Assembly (NCBI GenBank): GCA_030150335.1
Contig: JASLGC010000121.1
Location: 1 to 18,732, forward strand
Length of the DNA stretch: 18,732 nt
Origin: Flavobacterium sp.
Lineage (GTDB): Bacteria; Bacteroidota; Bacteroidia; Flavobacteriales; Flavobacteriaceae
Direction of reading: 5' to 3'
In this document: positions 7,301 through 14,668 of the stretch, in pieces
Layout: every line of letters begins with the position of its first letter
How positions within the stretch are numbered: position 1 is the stretch's first letter
Position numbers and translations under genes: made by a program
Notes under the pieces: model-generated
What the model saw: only the letters and a program-made list of their open reading frames with translations
What the model was told of the DNA's origin: nothing
Databases searched by the model: none

Positions 7301-9840
7301 TTAATTCCAACGTATGTATGGAAAGGAGAGATTGTAGCAGTAGAAACATCTGTAGATACATCACCTCCGTTTTCGTAAACTTTTGTTGTAAATAACGCTT
7401 TAAGCATTCCAGCATTTTGAGGAATATTGTTCAAGTTGACAGGGAACTCAAAGTTACCTTCGCTATTTGTTGTTCCAACGAAAGCGTTTATTTCTTGTGT
7501 TCCTGATGTGCTTAAACTATTGTCAAAACGATAGTTTTTGTAATTTGTAAATGTTGTTGATTGAGGGATTAATTTAAGAGTAACATCAGCTTTTAAGTTA
7601 CGTGCAATACTTCCTTGTAGCCATTGTACGTTGTAATCTACGTTTACTTTGTTGTTGTTATTCTTTATTGTTTTTCCTTCAATATTATTTTTAATTTTTA
7701 ATCTATTTGGTTTAATGGTCTCTATTTTTACTTGTTTGTAAAACTTAGCACCACCAACGCTAATCACTGCTTGCCAGTTTCCTGTTGGAGCTTCTGGAGT
7801 AGTTTTTAGGTTGAAAGAATAGTGGTTTATTTTATTCTTTTTCTGAATTATTTGGTCAACTACTTTTCCATACGGGTCAGATAAAGTTAGTTTAATAGGG
7901 TGATTAGAAGGAAGGGGATTTGCTAAATCATCTAAGATAAAATCTAAGTATATATTATCTCCTGGACGCCACACACCACGTTCTGCGTAAATATATCCAT
8001 TAATACCTTTTTGCAAAGTAGAACCGTCTACATCGTAATTACTCATGGATAAAGCATTGGCTTCATCTATTTTTACATACGTTGTGTTCTTCTCATTTTT
8101 TACAATGACAAAGGCAGGTTTTTTGTTCTGTAAGTTTAGTGTTAATACACCTGTGTTGTCTGTTTTGGCAGAGGTAATTAATTGTTGTTTAAAAGTATAA
8201 AACTCAACTGTAGCTGCAGCAACAGGGTCTGTAGTTAATAAATTGGTAACTATTGTTGTGTAAATATTGTTATTTCCTCCTTTTACGATTACCCCTAAAT
8301 CACTTGCTAATATATTTGTAGCTGGTTTTTCATGGTAGTAATAGTATGACTTAGAACAAGGATTGTCTTTTTCGTTCCAATCATAGTAATAGTAGTAATA
8401 ATCTTCATAGTCGTCCTCATCGTCTAAACTTTGAGAGTAGGTGTCATCCTCTTCCTCAGCTTCTTCTTGGTCTTTCTCATCAGAAGCTGGACAGTTGTAC
8501 AATGAATATGATTTTTTAAATGAAAACTCTACGCGGTATATAGCTCCTGGGTCTGGGTTAATTAGCGTAGATAAATCTAAAGCATACGAATTGTATTTCA
8601 ACAATGCTTTAGGGTCTGCATTTGTCAATTTAATCGTTGTCTTTGCAATAGGGTCAGCTACTTTGTATAAGCTGTATTTGCCATCGATATTGTTGTCTTG
8701 TAAAAACTGTAATATGTTGTTTTCATATATTTTATACACTTTTACATCTACTGCTTTTAGTGTAGTTGCTTTGAAGTTTACCTTTAGGTTTTCCGAGCTT
8801 GGAAGAATAGTTCCGTTTTTTAGCAGTTGAACATCTGGTTTAAGAACCCCAAATTTTAGTTCATACTTTTCAGTGCGGTCTGTTTTATTTCCTTTTGTGT
8901 CTTCTATTCCTGCATACACGCGTAAGTTCACAGACTCTAACAAAGGTTTGTCACTATATACTTTTAATACGTTGCCATCTGTAGAAAATGTCAGTTTAGC
9001 ATCGCTATTTTCTAAGTCAATAAGGCCATCAAAGTTTTGATTTTTCTTTAGTGGATTTGAGAAGTTTAGCCAAAATGACTGAGTGTCATTTGGAACTGGC
9101 GTTGCTTTAAATAAATAGAACTTATCCTTTTTAGGAATAGTAAAATTGTCAGTTGTCTTTTGATTTACTTTGAGAGACTTTCCATTAATGTCGATTGAAA
9201 CAACACTTTCTTCTGTGTTTCTCTTGATTTTGTTAATTGTAAATGGGAATTCTTTTGCCTCTTTTTTATCGTCAGTAGCAAAGTTTATTTCTAATGGTTG
9301 CTTTTCTTGTGTAGCAGAAATTACTTTTTTTACGTCTTCTGTATTAATGAAGTCGCTTGAAGAAATAGTACCGTTAAGTACATATTCATCATCATTGATG
9401 TACTGTAAATCTGCTAATTCTGTAGAGAAAAGTTGCGGAACAGTCATTAGCATAAAAGAGAAATCTTTTAGTGCGTCTTCTGTATCTACAATTTTATTTA
9501 AGTGAAAAGTAATGTGGTATTTTTCATCTTGTTTAAGTCGTTCACTTGGTTGAAAGCGAATAACATCATTATCCAAATAGTAAACCTTTCCTTTTACATC
9601 AGGAGTAATTGTGAATAGGTCTTTGTCTAATTCTTGGTTTGGAGTCCAATTTTTCCAATTTGAAGGAATATTTATGTCGATAGGTGCTTTTGTAGAAATA
9701 ACACCAGACGTGAATCCTAATATATATTCACTAAACAATTTTGGATTAGAAAGATTCATATAATCTCCCTTATCTTTTTTACATGACTGCAATACAAAAA
9801 GCATACAGCAGATAAAAACAATTAATCTTCTAATTCTCAT
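4315..9840 (-). CDS. Alpha-2-macroglobulin family lipoprotein with CSEQ thioester motif
   Basis: A very large envelope protein (1841 residues) resembling bacterial alpha-2-macroglobulins such as E. coli YfhM, which trap proteases through a reactive thioester. The N-terminus is a lipoprotein signal peptide: charged MRIRR, a hydrophobic stretch, then the lipobox LQSC with the lipidated Cys at residue 20. Macroglobulin-like beta domains fill the N-terminal and middle parts (YAERGVWRPGD near 618-628 is the typical MG2 signature). GCSEQ at about 1397-1401 is the thioester (Cys1398, Gln1401), followed by an alpha-helical thioester domain and a C-terminal beta domain. An unusual Asp/Glu/Tyr-rich segment lies at about 453-503. 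I start at ATG 9840: the frame can be opened three codons earlier at a TTG (9849), but that would leave only 1 bp after the tadA stop and adds nothing to the signal peptide. tadA lies 10 bp upstream and pbpC downstream, an operon-like order. Confidence 0.93.
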   Translation of the reverse strand: MRIRRLIVFICCMLFVLQSCKKDKGDYMNLSNPKLFSEYILGFTSGVISTKAPIDINIPSNWKNWTPNQELDKDLFTITPDVKGKVYYLDNDVIRFQPSERLKQDEKYHITFHLNKIVDTEDALKDFSFMLMTVPQLFSTELADLQYINDDEYVLNGTISSSDFINTEDVKKVISATQEKQPLEINFATDDKKEAKEFPFTINKIKRNTEESVVSIDINGKSLKVNQKTTDNFTIPKKDKFYLFKATPVPNDTQSFWLNFSNPLKKNQNFDGLIDLENSDAKLTFSTDGNVLKVYSDKPLLESVNLRVYAGIEDTKGNKTDRTEKYELKFGVLKPDVQLLKNGTILPSSENLKVNFKATTLKAVDVKVYKIYENNILQFLQDNNIDGKYSLYKVADPIAKTTIKLTNADPKALLKYNSYALDLSTLINPDPGAIYRVEFSFKKSYSLYNCPASDEKDQEEAEEEDDTYSQSLDDEDDYEDYYYYYYDWNEKDNPCSKSYYYYHEKPATNILASDLGVIVKGGNNNIYTTIVTNLLTTDPVAAATVEFYTFKQQLITSAKTDNTGVLTLNLQNKKPAFVIVKNEKNTTYVKIDEANALSMSNYDVDGSTLQKGINGYIYAERGVWRPGDNIYLDFILDDLANPLPSNHPIKLTLSDPYGKVVDQIIQKKNKINHYSFNLKTTPEAPTGNWQAVISVGGAKFYKQVKIETIKPNRLKIKNNIEGKTIKNNNNKVNVDYNVQWLQGSIARNLKADVTLKLIPQSTTFTNYKNYRFDNSLSTSGTQEINAFVGTTNSEGNFEFPVNLNNIPQNAGMLKALFTTKVYENGGDVSTDVSTATISPFHTYVGIKAPEANKYGYFETDKPLNFGLVTVNDSGAPISGAIDVTVYRRKGYWWWGSNNEGASSYSSSNYFSIYKTTSTVTTKSNGQASYTVTIPEQDWGTYEIVATDKNGKHISSSTFYVDWPYWSAKTKHSQGKEAIALAIATDKKDYNTGEKVKISFPSSEDGRALISVENGSTVLETHWVRTQKGETTFELTTTDAMSPNIYLNITAIQPHASTLNNSPIRMYGVSAINVYNKKTKLEPEISMPEKLKPEEEFTLKVKEKNGKKMTYTIAIVEDGLLDLTRFKTPNPWNNFYSKTALGVRTWDVFDNVIGAYGGAINQVFSIGGDEDLGAGQVKKANRFKPVVIHLGPFELNPGKSATHKVQLPKYIGSVRTMVVASDVANKAYGSVDKTVKVNNPLMILGSLPRRAVPGEKVTLPVTVFAMEKHVKNVTVKVKVDDKFRLESNAIQELTFTEPDEQIAYFDLEVLQKTGISKIEIEATSGKEKASYVVELDVMNPNPVTVNTKSVVLEPNSSASVDWEKFGIAGSNKATLELSTFPGINLTSRLNYLMGYPHGCSEQITSGVFPQLFLGNFVNLSASKKESIQRNVNEGIKQLAQRQLSDGSFRYWSSDSYSDDWTTSYILHFFLEAEKKGYALPVGSKANAISYQQKATRQWSYSSKYANDFAQAYRLYTLALAGNADLASMNRLRETAGISTHTKMRLASAYALAGQKDAANKLVANAKISENANDNYYYYGSFERNLAMALETYVVTKSNKATAHEYAIELANRLGSNTWMSTQTTAFGLLAISSYIQDNKSNDGISIDYSYNGASNKVGTKTDFFEQELKPVAQNNTINLKNNNNSTIYARVAYSGILPVGKENVEESKLSIKTNFQSTNGQTINPSRLEQGSEFVAYITITNTSAMNVNNVALTQIIPSGWEIVNLRYTDAGGNNNSVQYTDIRDDRTQFYFSLPGRSTKTLKVVLNASYLGNYYMPGVFAEAMYDNTYRCRTAGQWIQVVK

Positions 9841-9850
9841 TTCGCACAAT

Positions 9851-10291
9851 TTATCTTTTACTTTCGAAAAAGGATTTCATAAGGTTAGCGCATTCTTCTT
9901 CAAGAACACCGAATGTGATTTCTGTCTTTGGATGTATTTGCCCGCCAATTGAACGATAACCTCGTTTTGCGTCTTCTGCACCACAAACAATTTTGGTTAT
10001 TTGCGACCAATAAAGGGCTCCTGCACACATCTGACAGGGTTCTAAAGTTACAAATAAAGTGCAGTTTTTCAAATATTTAGCGTTTAAATAATTGGCAGCA
10101 GAGGAGATGGCTTGTATCTCTGCGTGTGCAGTTACATCGTGAAGTAATTCAGTTAAATTGTGACTTTTTGCGATAATTTGATTGTTGGCAACTACAATAG
10201 CTCCTACTGGTATTTCACCTTTTTCGTATGCTATTTTAGCTTCATTTAAAGCTATTCGCATAAAATATTCATCTGTAAAAATTGTACTCAT
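9851..10291 (-). CDS. tadA: tRNA-specific adenosine deaminase (A34 to inosine)
   Basis: A cytidine/deoxycytidylate-deaminase-fold zinc enzyme that converts A34 to inosine in the tRNA-Arg(ACG) anticodon. Visible motifs are HAE (H56, E58: zinc ligand and proton shuttle), PCQMC (C86 and C89: zinc ligands) with AGAL following, and GEIPVGAIVV near the N-terminus. The 146-residue length is normal for TadA. An upstream in-frame ATG (10306) would add five residues (MLTHQ); I prefer the second ATG, which gives MSTIFTDEYFM, because homologues begin this way and a candidate -7 element overlaps the upstream ATG. The paralogous guanine deaminases share this fold, but the overall sequence reads as TadA. 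The gene is divergent from dxs and 10 bp upstream of the alpha-2-macroglobulin gene. Confidence 0.9.
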   Translation of the reverse strand: MSTIFTDEYFMRIALNEAKIAYEKGEIPVGAIVVANNQIIAKSHNLTELLHDVTAHAEIQAISSAANYLNAKYLKNCTLFVTLEPCQMCAGALYWSQITKIVCGAEDAKRGYRSIGGQIHPKTEITFGVLEEECANLMKSFFESKR

Positions 10292-10305
10292 TTGGTGTGT
10301 TAACA

Positions 10306-10333
10306 TAAATGTAAAGTCAAAAATAAAAACAAA
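10306..10333 (-). promoter_or_regulatory. Candidate tadA promoter
   Basis: On the minus strand TTTG (10333-10330) is followed after 16 nt by TACATTTA (10313-10306), one mismatch from the Bacteroidota -7 element TAnnTTTG. Transcription would then begin near 10300, inside the upstream ATG codon, which favours the tadA start at 10291. The spacing is slightly short and the region is AT-rich, so chance matches are easy. Confidence 0.3.
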
Positions 10334-10355
10334 ATTGTAAATTTGTTTTTATTTT
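10320..10355. repeat. 14-bp perfect inverted repeat in the tadA/dxs divergent region
   Basis: AAAATAAAAACAAA (10320-10333) and TTTGTTTTTATTTT (10342-10355) are perfect inverted copies around an 8-bp centre (ATTGTAAA). The right arm overlaps the candidate dxs -7 element. It could be a shared operator or only an AT-rich bidirectional promoter region; the sequence does not decide. Confidence 0.6.
10338..10345 (+). promoter_or_regulatory. Candidate dxs promoter -7 element (TAAATTTG)
   Basis: TAAATTTG matches the Bacteroidota consensus TAnnTTTG exactly and lies 18 bp before the dxs ATG, giving a leader of only about 12 nt. No clear TTG -33 element is found at the expected distance. Confidence 0.45.
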
Positions 10356-10362
10356 CTTAATA

Positions 10363-12129
10363 ATGTCTAAAAAGATACTGCAGCATATAAATAGCCCCCG
10401 TGATTTAAAAGAGCTTTCTACAGAAGAGCTTTTGCAATTAGCGGTTGAGCTTAGGAATTTTATTATTGATATTGTTTCTACAAAAGAAGGGCATTTAGGT
10501 GCGAGTTTGGGCGTTGTTGAATTGACAATTGCCTTGCATTACGTATTCAATACTCCTAATGATTTAATGGTTTGGGATGTTGGACATCAAGCGTATGGTC
10601 ACAAAATTCTTACTGGAAGACAATCCGTTTTCCATACAAATAGACAAAAAGGTGGTATTAGTGGTTTTCCAAAGCGTGGAGAGAGTGAGTATGATGATTT
10701 TGGTGTAGGGCATTCTTCTACAGCAATTTCTGCTATCTTGGGTATGGCTCTTGCGTCTCAATTAAAAGGTGATTTTGAAAAACAACATATTGCTATTGTA
10801 GGGGATGCTTCGATTGCTTCTGGGATGGCTTTTGAAGGTTTGAATCACGCTGGTGTTACTGATGCAAATATGCTTGTTGTTTTGAATGATAACGCTATTG
10901 GTATTGACCCAAGTGTTGGTGCTTTAAAAGATTATCTTACTTCTGTGAAAACAGGTAAGAACCCTCGTGTCAATAACATGATTAAGTCGTTGAATTTTGA
11001 CTATACAGGACCTATTGATGGACATGATTTACCTCGTTTGATTAAAGAATTGAAGCGTTTGCAAAAAGTAAAAGGTTCTAAGTTTTTACATGTCATCACG
11101 ACGAAGGGAAAAGGGCTGAAGCAAGCAGAGGAAGATCAAGTGAGATATCACGCTCCTGGTAAATTTGACAAGATTACAGGAGAGTTGATTCAGAAAGTTG
11201 AAAGTGAATATCCTTCTAAGTTTCAAGATGTTTTTGGATTGACATTATTAGAATTAGCGAGAGAAAATAAAAATATTATAGGGATTACTCCTGCCATGCC
11301 TACGGGAAGTTCATTGAAATTTATGATGGATGAAATACCTGAGAGAGCGTTTGATGTTGGGATTGCAGAACAACATGCGGTCACGTTAGCAGCGGGTATG
11401 GCTACGCAAGGATTAATACCATATTGTGCAATTTATTCTACTTTTTTACAGCGTGCTTATGACCAAGTGATTCACGATGTCGCTTTGCAAAATTTACCTG
11501 TTGTTTTCTGTTTGGATAGAGCAGGACTTGTAGGGGAGGATGGTGCTACGCATCAAGGGGTTTATGATATTGCGTATTTAAACTGTATTCCTAATATGGT
11601 TATTGCAGCACCTCTGAATGAATTAGAATTGAGAAACTTGTTATACACTTCTCAATTGGGAATAAGTTCTCCACTTGCTATTCGTTATCCAAGAGGAAAA
11701 GGTTTTATAAATCATTCTTGGAAAATGCCTTTTGAAAAAATTAATGAGCAACATGTCAGAATGTTGCAAAAAGGGAATAAATTTGCCTTTGTTTCTACAG
11801 GGACTATTGGGAATAATATTATAGAAGCTTGTAAAGCAACAGATAGTAGTGAATGGTCACATTATCATTTCACATTTGTCAAGCCGTTAAATGAACAAGT
11901 GTTACATCAGATTTGTAAGGAACACACGAAGTTGGTTACGATTGAAGATGGGGCAATAATCGGTGGTTTTGGTAGTGTTGTAGCGCAATTTGTTAGTAAA
12001 TATTATCCTAATGTGATTGTTGAAGTACTTGGTGTAAAAGATGAATTCATTGAACATGCAACGGTTTCTCAACAACAACAAGACTGTGGAATTGATATAG
12101 AAAGTATTGTGAAAATAATTAATAATTAG
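10363..12129 (+). CDS. dxs: 1-deoxy-D-xylulose-5-phosphate synthase
   Basis: Condenses pyruvate and glyceraldehyde 3-phosphate using thiamine diphosphate; this is the first step of the MEP pathway, which supplies isopentenyl diphosphate for quinones and undecaprenyl carriers. The 588 residues are slightly shorter than E. coli Dxs (620) but cover the whole fold. Seen in order: EGHLGASLG (H44), GHQAYGHK (74-81), the ThDP/Mg motif GDAS...NHAG...LNDN (147-177), GIAEQHAV (catalytic Glu336), DRAGLVGEDGATHQGVYD (385-402) and the C-terminal transketolase domain (about 465-588). The Mg motif reads GDA where Dxs usually has GDG; Asp148 itself is kept. The gene heads a co-directional run with the DUF3078 gene, which starts 3 bp after its TAG stop, and the PorT-family gene. 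Confidence 0.95.
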   Translation: MSKKILQHINSPRDLKELSTEELLQLAVELRNFIIDIVSTKEGHLGASLGVVELTIALHYVFNTPNDLMVWDVGHQAYGHKILTGRQSVFHTNRQKGGISGFPKRGESEYDDFGVGHSSTAISAILGMALASQLKGDFEKQHIAIVGDASIASGMAFEGLNHAGVTDANMLVVLNDNAIGIDPSVGALKDYLTSVKTGKNPRVNNMIKSLNFDYTGPIDGHDLPRLIKELKRLQKVKGSKFLHVITTKGKGLKQAEEDQVRYHAPGKFDKITGELIQKVESEYPSKFQDVFGLTLLELARENKNIIGITPAMPTGSSLKFMMDEIPERAFDVGIAEQHAVTLAAGMATQGLIPYCAIYSTFLQRAYDQVIHDVALQNLPVVFCLDRAGLVGEDGATHQGVYDIAYLNCIPNMVIAAPLNELELRNLLYTSQLGISSPLAIRYPRGKGFINHSWKMPFEKINEQHVRMLQKGNKFAFVSTGTIGNNIIEACKATDSSEWSHYHFTFVKPLNEQVLHQICKEHTKLVTIEDGAIIGGFGSVVAQFVSKYYPNVIVEVLGVKDEFIEHATVSQQQQDCGIDIESIVKIINN

Positions 12130-12132
12130 GTT

Positions 12133-13338
12133 TTGAGAGAGTTTAGTAAAAGTTTATTTACTGTATTAATTTTAAGTAGTGTAGTTACTTCTTATGGGCA
12201 GGATATTCCAGTAAGGGATTCATTACCTGTTGCACAAGTGCAAAATATTAAAAGTGATACAATTAATTTACAAGAGAATCCTTTTAACCCATTGATGGGA
12301 TTTTTACCTACTCAAAATTATAGTTCAAATACTATTTCTTATGGAAATAACGATGTATTTGGCGATGTTTCTTTTTTTAAACCTGAGATATTTGTAGAGC
12401 GTGCAAAGCCAAAAGTTAATCCTATAAAAGCTAAGTTTAATCCTTCTATTAATTTGACTGTTTTACCTATCAATAATGAAATTATTGGATATTGGGAGAA
12501 GAAAAACCAGTTGGGATTAGATTTTAATCAAATTGCTTTTGTCAATTGGAGTGCAGGAGGGGACAACTCTATAGCGGGCCTTTTTAAGGCTAATCTTGCT
12601 CGTAAATATATCAAAGGGCGTTTAAGTTGGGATAACGTTTTAAATATGCGTTATGGTGTAAATAAGCAATCTGACCGAGAATTGCGTAAGTCTGATGACG
12701 TGTTGGAGTTTAACTCTGCGTTTGGATATAAGTCAACAGCAATTTCAGATTGGTATTATGTAGCTAAGCTTAATTTTAAATCCCAGTTTACAGATGGATT
12801 TAATTATCCAAATACAGATGACCCTGTTTCTCGATGGTTCGCACCTGCTTACTTATTTGTAGGTTGGGGGGCTGAATATGTTACTCCAAAAACGGGTATG
12901 AAGTTCTACGTTTCTCCAATGACTTATAAAGCTACTTTTGTAAACGACCAACGCTTAGCTGACCAAGGTGCATTTGGTGTTCAAAAGGCTGAAGAAGATG
13001 ATTTAGGAAATATCATTCGCAGAGGGAAGAAGTATAAGGCTGAAATCGGTTTATTGTTGAGTAACGAATGGAAGAAAGAGATATTTAAGAATATTTTTCT
13101 TGAGCATAAATTGACCTTTTACAGTGATTATGTTGACCACTTTGGTAATATAGACGTAAGTTGGGAATTTAAGTTGGATTTGCGCGTGAATGATTATGTA
13201 AGAGCTAATGTAGGTGCTTATATGATTTATGATGATAATGTTAAGAACAAAGTAGAGCGCGATGGTGTTCAAATATTGGAAGGCCCTAAAGTTCAATTCA
13301 AACAAACTCTTGGAGTAGGATTAGTCTACTCATTTTAA
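12133..13338 (+). CDS. DUF3078 outer-membrane protein (TTG start)
   Basis: A 401-residue protein of the Bacteroidota DUF3078 family, of unknown function. Visible are a signal peptide (about 1-22, hydrophobic FTVLILSSVVTS ending at YGQ), a Pro/Asn-rich linker, then the family core from about 125: FVNWSAGGDNSIAGLFKANL, WDNVLNMRYGVNKQ, RKSDDVLEFNSAFGYKS and FVNDQRLADQGAFGV. The C-terminus is a run of alternating beta strands ending VGLVYSF; a terminal Phe is typical of beta-barrels inserted by BAM. There is no ATG before or within the signal sequence. The only usual start is TTG at 12133, one codon (GTT) after the dxs stop and in the same reading frame, so initiation is probably coupled to dxs termination. 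A beta-barrel in the outer membrane is inferred. Confidence 0.87.
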   Translation: MREFSKSLFTVLILSSVVTSYGQDIPVRDSLPVAQVQNIKSDTINLQENPFNPLMGFLPTQNYSSNTISYGNNDVFGDVSFFKPEIFVERAKPKVNPIKAKFNPSINLTVLPINNEIIGYWEKKNQLGLDFNQIAFVNWSAGGDNSIAGLFKANLARKYIKGRLSWDNVLNMRYGVNKQSDRELRKSDDVLEFNSAFGYKSTAISDWYYVAKLNFKSQFTDGFNYPNTDDPVSRWFAPAYLFVGWGAEYVTPKTGMKFYVSPMTYKATFVNDQRLADQGAFGVQKAEEDDLGNIIRRGKKYKAEIGLLLSNEWKKEIFKNIFLEHKLTFYSDYVDHFGNIDVSWEFKLDLRVNDYVRANVGAYMIYDDNVKNKVERDGVQILEGPKVQFKQTLGVGLVYSF

Positions 13339-13355
13339 TTTAATATTGCTATCTC

Positions 13356-14051
13356 ATGAGAAAGTTAATAGTTGTTGTTTTATTTTTTATAGGAAATATC
13401 TATGTTAATGCCCAAGAGGGTATGGATATCTCTAATGGTAGCAATGATAGTATACAGAATGTTGATTTGAAGTACAGAGAAGACCAGTTTTACTTTGGAC
13501 TTACACATACCCTAATGCAAGATAAACCAGGGGGGTATTCTCCTAACTCTATTTCTCTGGGGGTAAATGGTGGATTTCTACGAGATTTTCCTGTGAATGC
13601 TAAACGTACAATGGCAATTGCGCCTGGAGTTGGGTATTCTTATGTTAATCTGAGAGGTAATCTTGGATTGACTCCAGAACATGAACACGTTATATTAGAT
13701 TCATATAAAAAGAGCAGTGTGTCTTTGCATGCTATAGATTTTCCGTTAGAATTGCGTTGGCGTAATTCTACACCTTACTCTCATAAGTTTTGGCGTGTAC
13801 ATCTTGGTTTTAAAGCGAGTTATGTCTTTAATAATCGCAGTAAAACAAATTCAGGAGAGTACACTACAACAATGAGGGGGGATGAAGACATCAATAAATG
13901 GTTGTATGGCCTATATATGTCTGCAGGATTTAATACATGGAATTTTTACATGTACTATGGTTTGAATAATGTGTATAAAGAAAATGTTATTAAAGAAGAC
14001 AGTAATAAGTTTCGCCTTTTAAATGTAGGGGTGATGTTCTACATTCTGTAA
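13356..14051 (+). CDS. PorT-family outer-membrane beta-barrel protein
   Basis: A 231-residue protein with a signal peptide (MRKLIVVVLFFIGNIYVNA, cleavage before Q21), followed by alternating hydrophobic/polar strands typical of a small eight-stranded barrel of the PorT/OMP_b-brl type: SISLGVNGGFLRDFP, IAPGVGYSYVNLRG, AIDFPLELRW, VHLGFKASYVFN, LYMSAGFNTWNFYMYYGLN and a final LLNVGVMFYIL. The DFPLELRW strand is common in this family. I do not claim it is the type IX secretion component PorT/SprT, since its sequence does not match that protein in particular. It follows the DUF3078 gene by 17 bp and probably shares the dxs transcript. Its last 13 bases overlap the end of the convergent PAP2-like gene. 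Substrate and function are unknown. Confidence 0.78.
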   Translation: MRKLIVVVLFFIGNIYVNAQEGMDISNGSNDSIQNVDLKYREDQFYFGLTHTLMQDKPGGYSPNSISLGVNGGFLRDFPVNAKRTMAIAPGVGYSYVNLRGNLGLTPEHEHVILDSYKKSSVSLHAIDFPLELRWRNSTPYSHKFWRVHLGFKASYVFNNRSKTNSGEYTTTMRGDEDINKWLYGLYMSAGFNTWNFYMYYGLNNVYKENVIKEDSNKFRLLNVGVMFYIL

Positions 14052-14653
14052 ACAAGGTTAAAGAAAAATAATTGGGGTAAAGCACCTATTAAAAAGCCCA
14101 AAATTATCTCAGTAGAAGTATGTGCTTTAAAGAATAAACGAGATGTTGCTGTAAAGCCAATTATGAATACAAATCCAATAATAGCGATTAGGTTTGCATT
14201 TTGGTGTTCTATTAATTGATAAATAAAGAAAACAAAACCACTACTCAATAGTGCCATGTGGGCACTACATTTCAATCTGAAAAAGATAAAAACTAAAAGA
14301 AGTATATAACTATAAATAAGTCCCCATACATAGAAGTTTATAGCATACGCACTATTGTTATATAGTACATAATACTTTAGGGTAATCAGTAGAAATATGT
14401 TTATTACATAGGGGATAATCCTTTCTCTTGGTTTACTAACCATGACGGAAGATTGAATAACACCAAGTGATTTTAGTAAGAAATAAATACTAATAGGGAT
14501 TAAACAAGTTAATATAAGAACTTGCCCGAGGATAATAGATATTTCGAGTTTTGAAAAATAAAAATGTGTTATACTGAAATAGAGTATTACCGATAAAAAT
14601 GGTAAAAATATAGGATGAAATATGTATGAAAAAAGAGATAGTAATCTTTTCAT
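14039..14653 (-). CDS. PAP2-like integral membrane protein with degenerate first motif
   Basis: A 204-residue, very hydrophobic protein with about six membrane helices. It carries the spacing of the PAP2 (type 2 phosphatidic acid phosphatase) signature KX6RP - PSGH - SRX5HX3D in altered form: KPRERIIP (74-81), KCSAH (128-132) and SRLFFKAHTSTE (S171, R172, H178, E182). Thus the two catalytic His residues and the SR pair remain, whereas RP, PSG and the final Asp are changed. Bacteroidota have many such proteins, which may dephosphorylate lipid substrates such as undecaprenyl diphosphate or lipid A; the substrate here is unknown and activity is uncertain. The gene begins 15 bp after rpoN and is probably cotranscribed with it. 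Its stop overlaps the 3' end of the convergent PorT-family gene. Confidence 0.68.
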   Translation of the reverse strand: MKRLLSLFSYIFHPIFLPFLSVILYFSITHFYFSKLEISIILGQVLILTCLIPISIYFLLKSLGVIQSSVMVSKPRERIIPYVINIFLLITLKYYVLYNNSAYAINFYVWGLIYSYILLLVFIFFRLKCSAHMALLSSGFVFFIYQLIEHQNANLIAIIGFVFIIGFTATSRLFFKAHTSTEIILGFLIGALPQLFFFNLVYRM

Positions 14654-14668
14654 TCGTTAATATTAAAT

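Noticed and set aside
8441..8830. 129-codon open frame on the plus strand
   Set aside because: It lies antisense within the macroglobulin gene; its Ser-rich start mirrors the acidic repeat codons of the real gene.
9170..9505. 111-codon plus-strand open frame
   Set aside because: It is antisense to the N-terminal part of the macroglobulin, whose frame is strongly supported.
9841..9849. TTG start for the alpha-2-macroglobulin three codons upstream of the ATG
   Set aside because: It would begin 1 bp after the tadA stop and add MCE before MRIRR. The ATG at 9840 gives a normal lipoprotein signal peptide.
10292..10306. Upstream ATG for tadA
   Set aside because: It adds MLTHQ, which is not typical of TadA, and a candidate -7 element overlaps it; the ATG at 10291 fits homologues better. 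I am only moderately sure.
13356..14051. Identification as the type IX secretion protein PorT/SprT
   Set aside because: It shares only the general small-barrel pattern; no PorT-specific sequence is recognisable and no other secretion genes are near.
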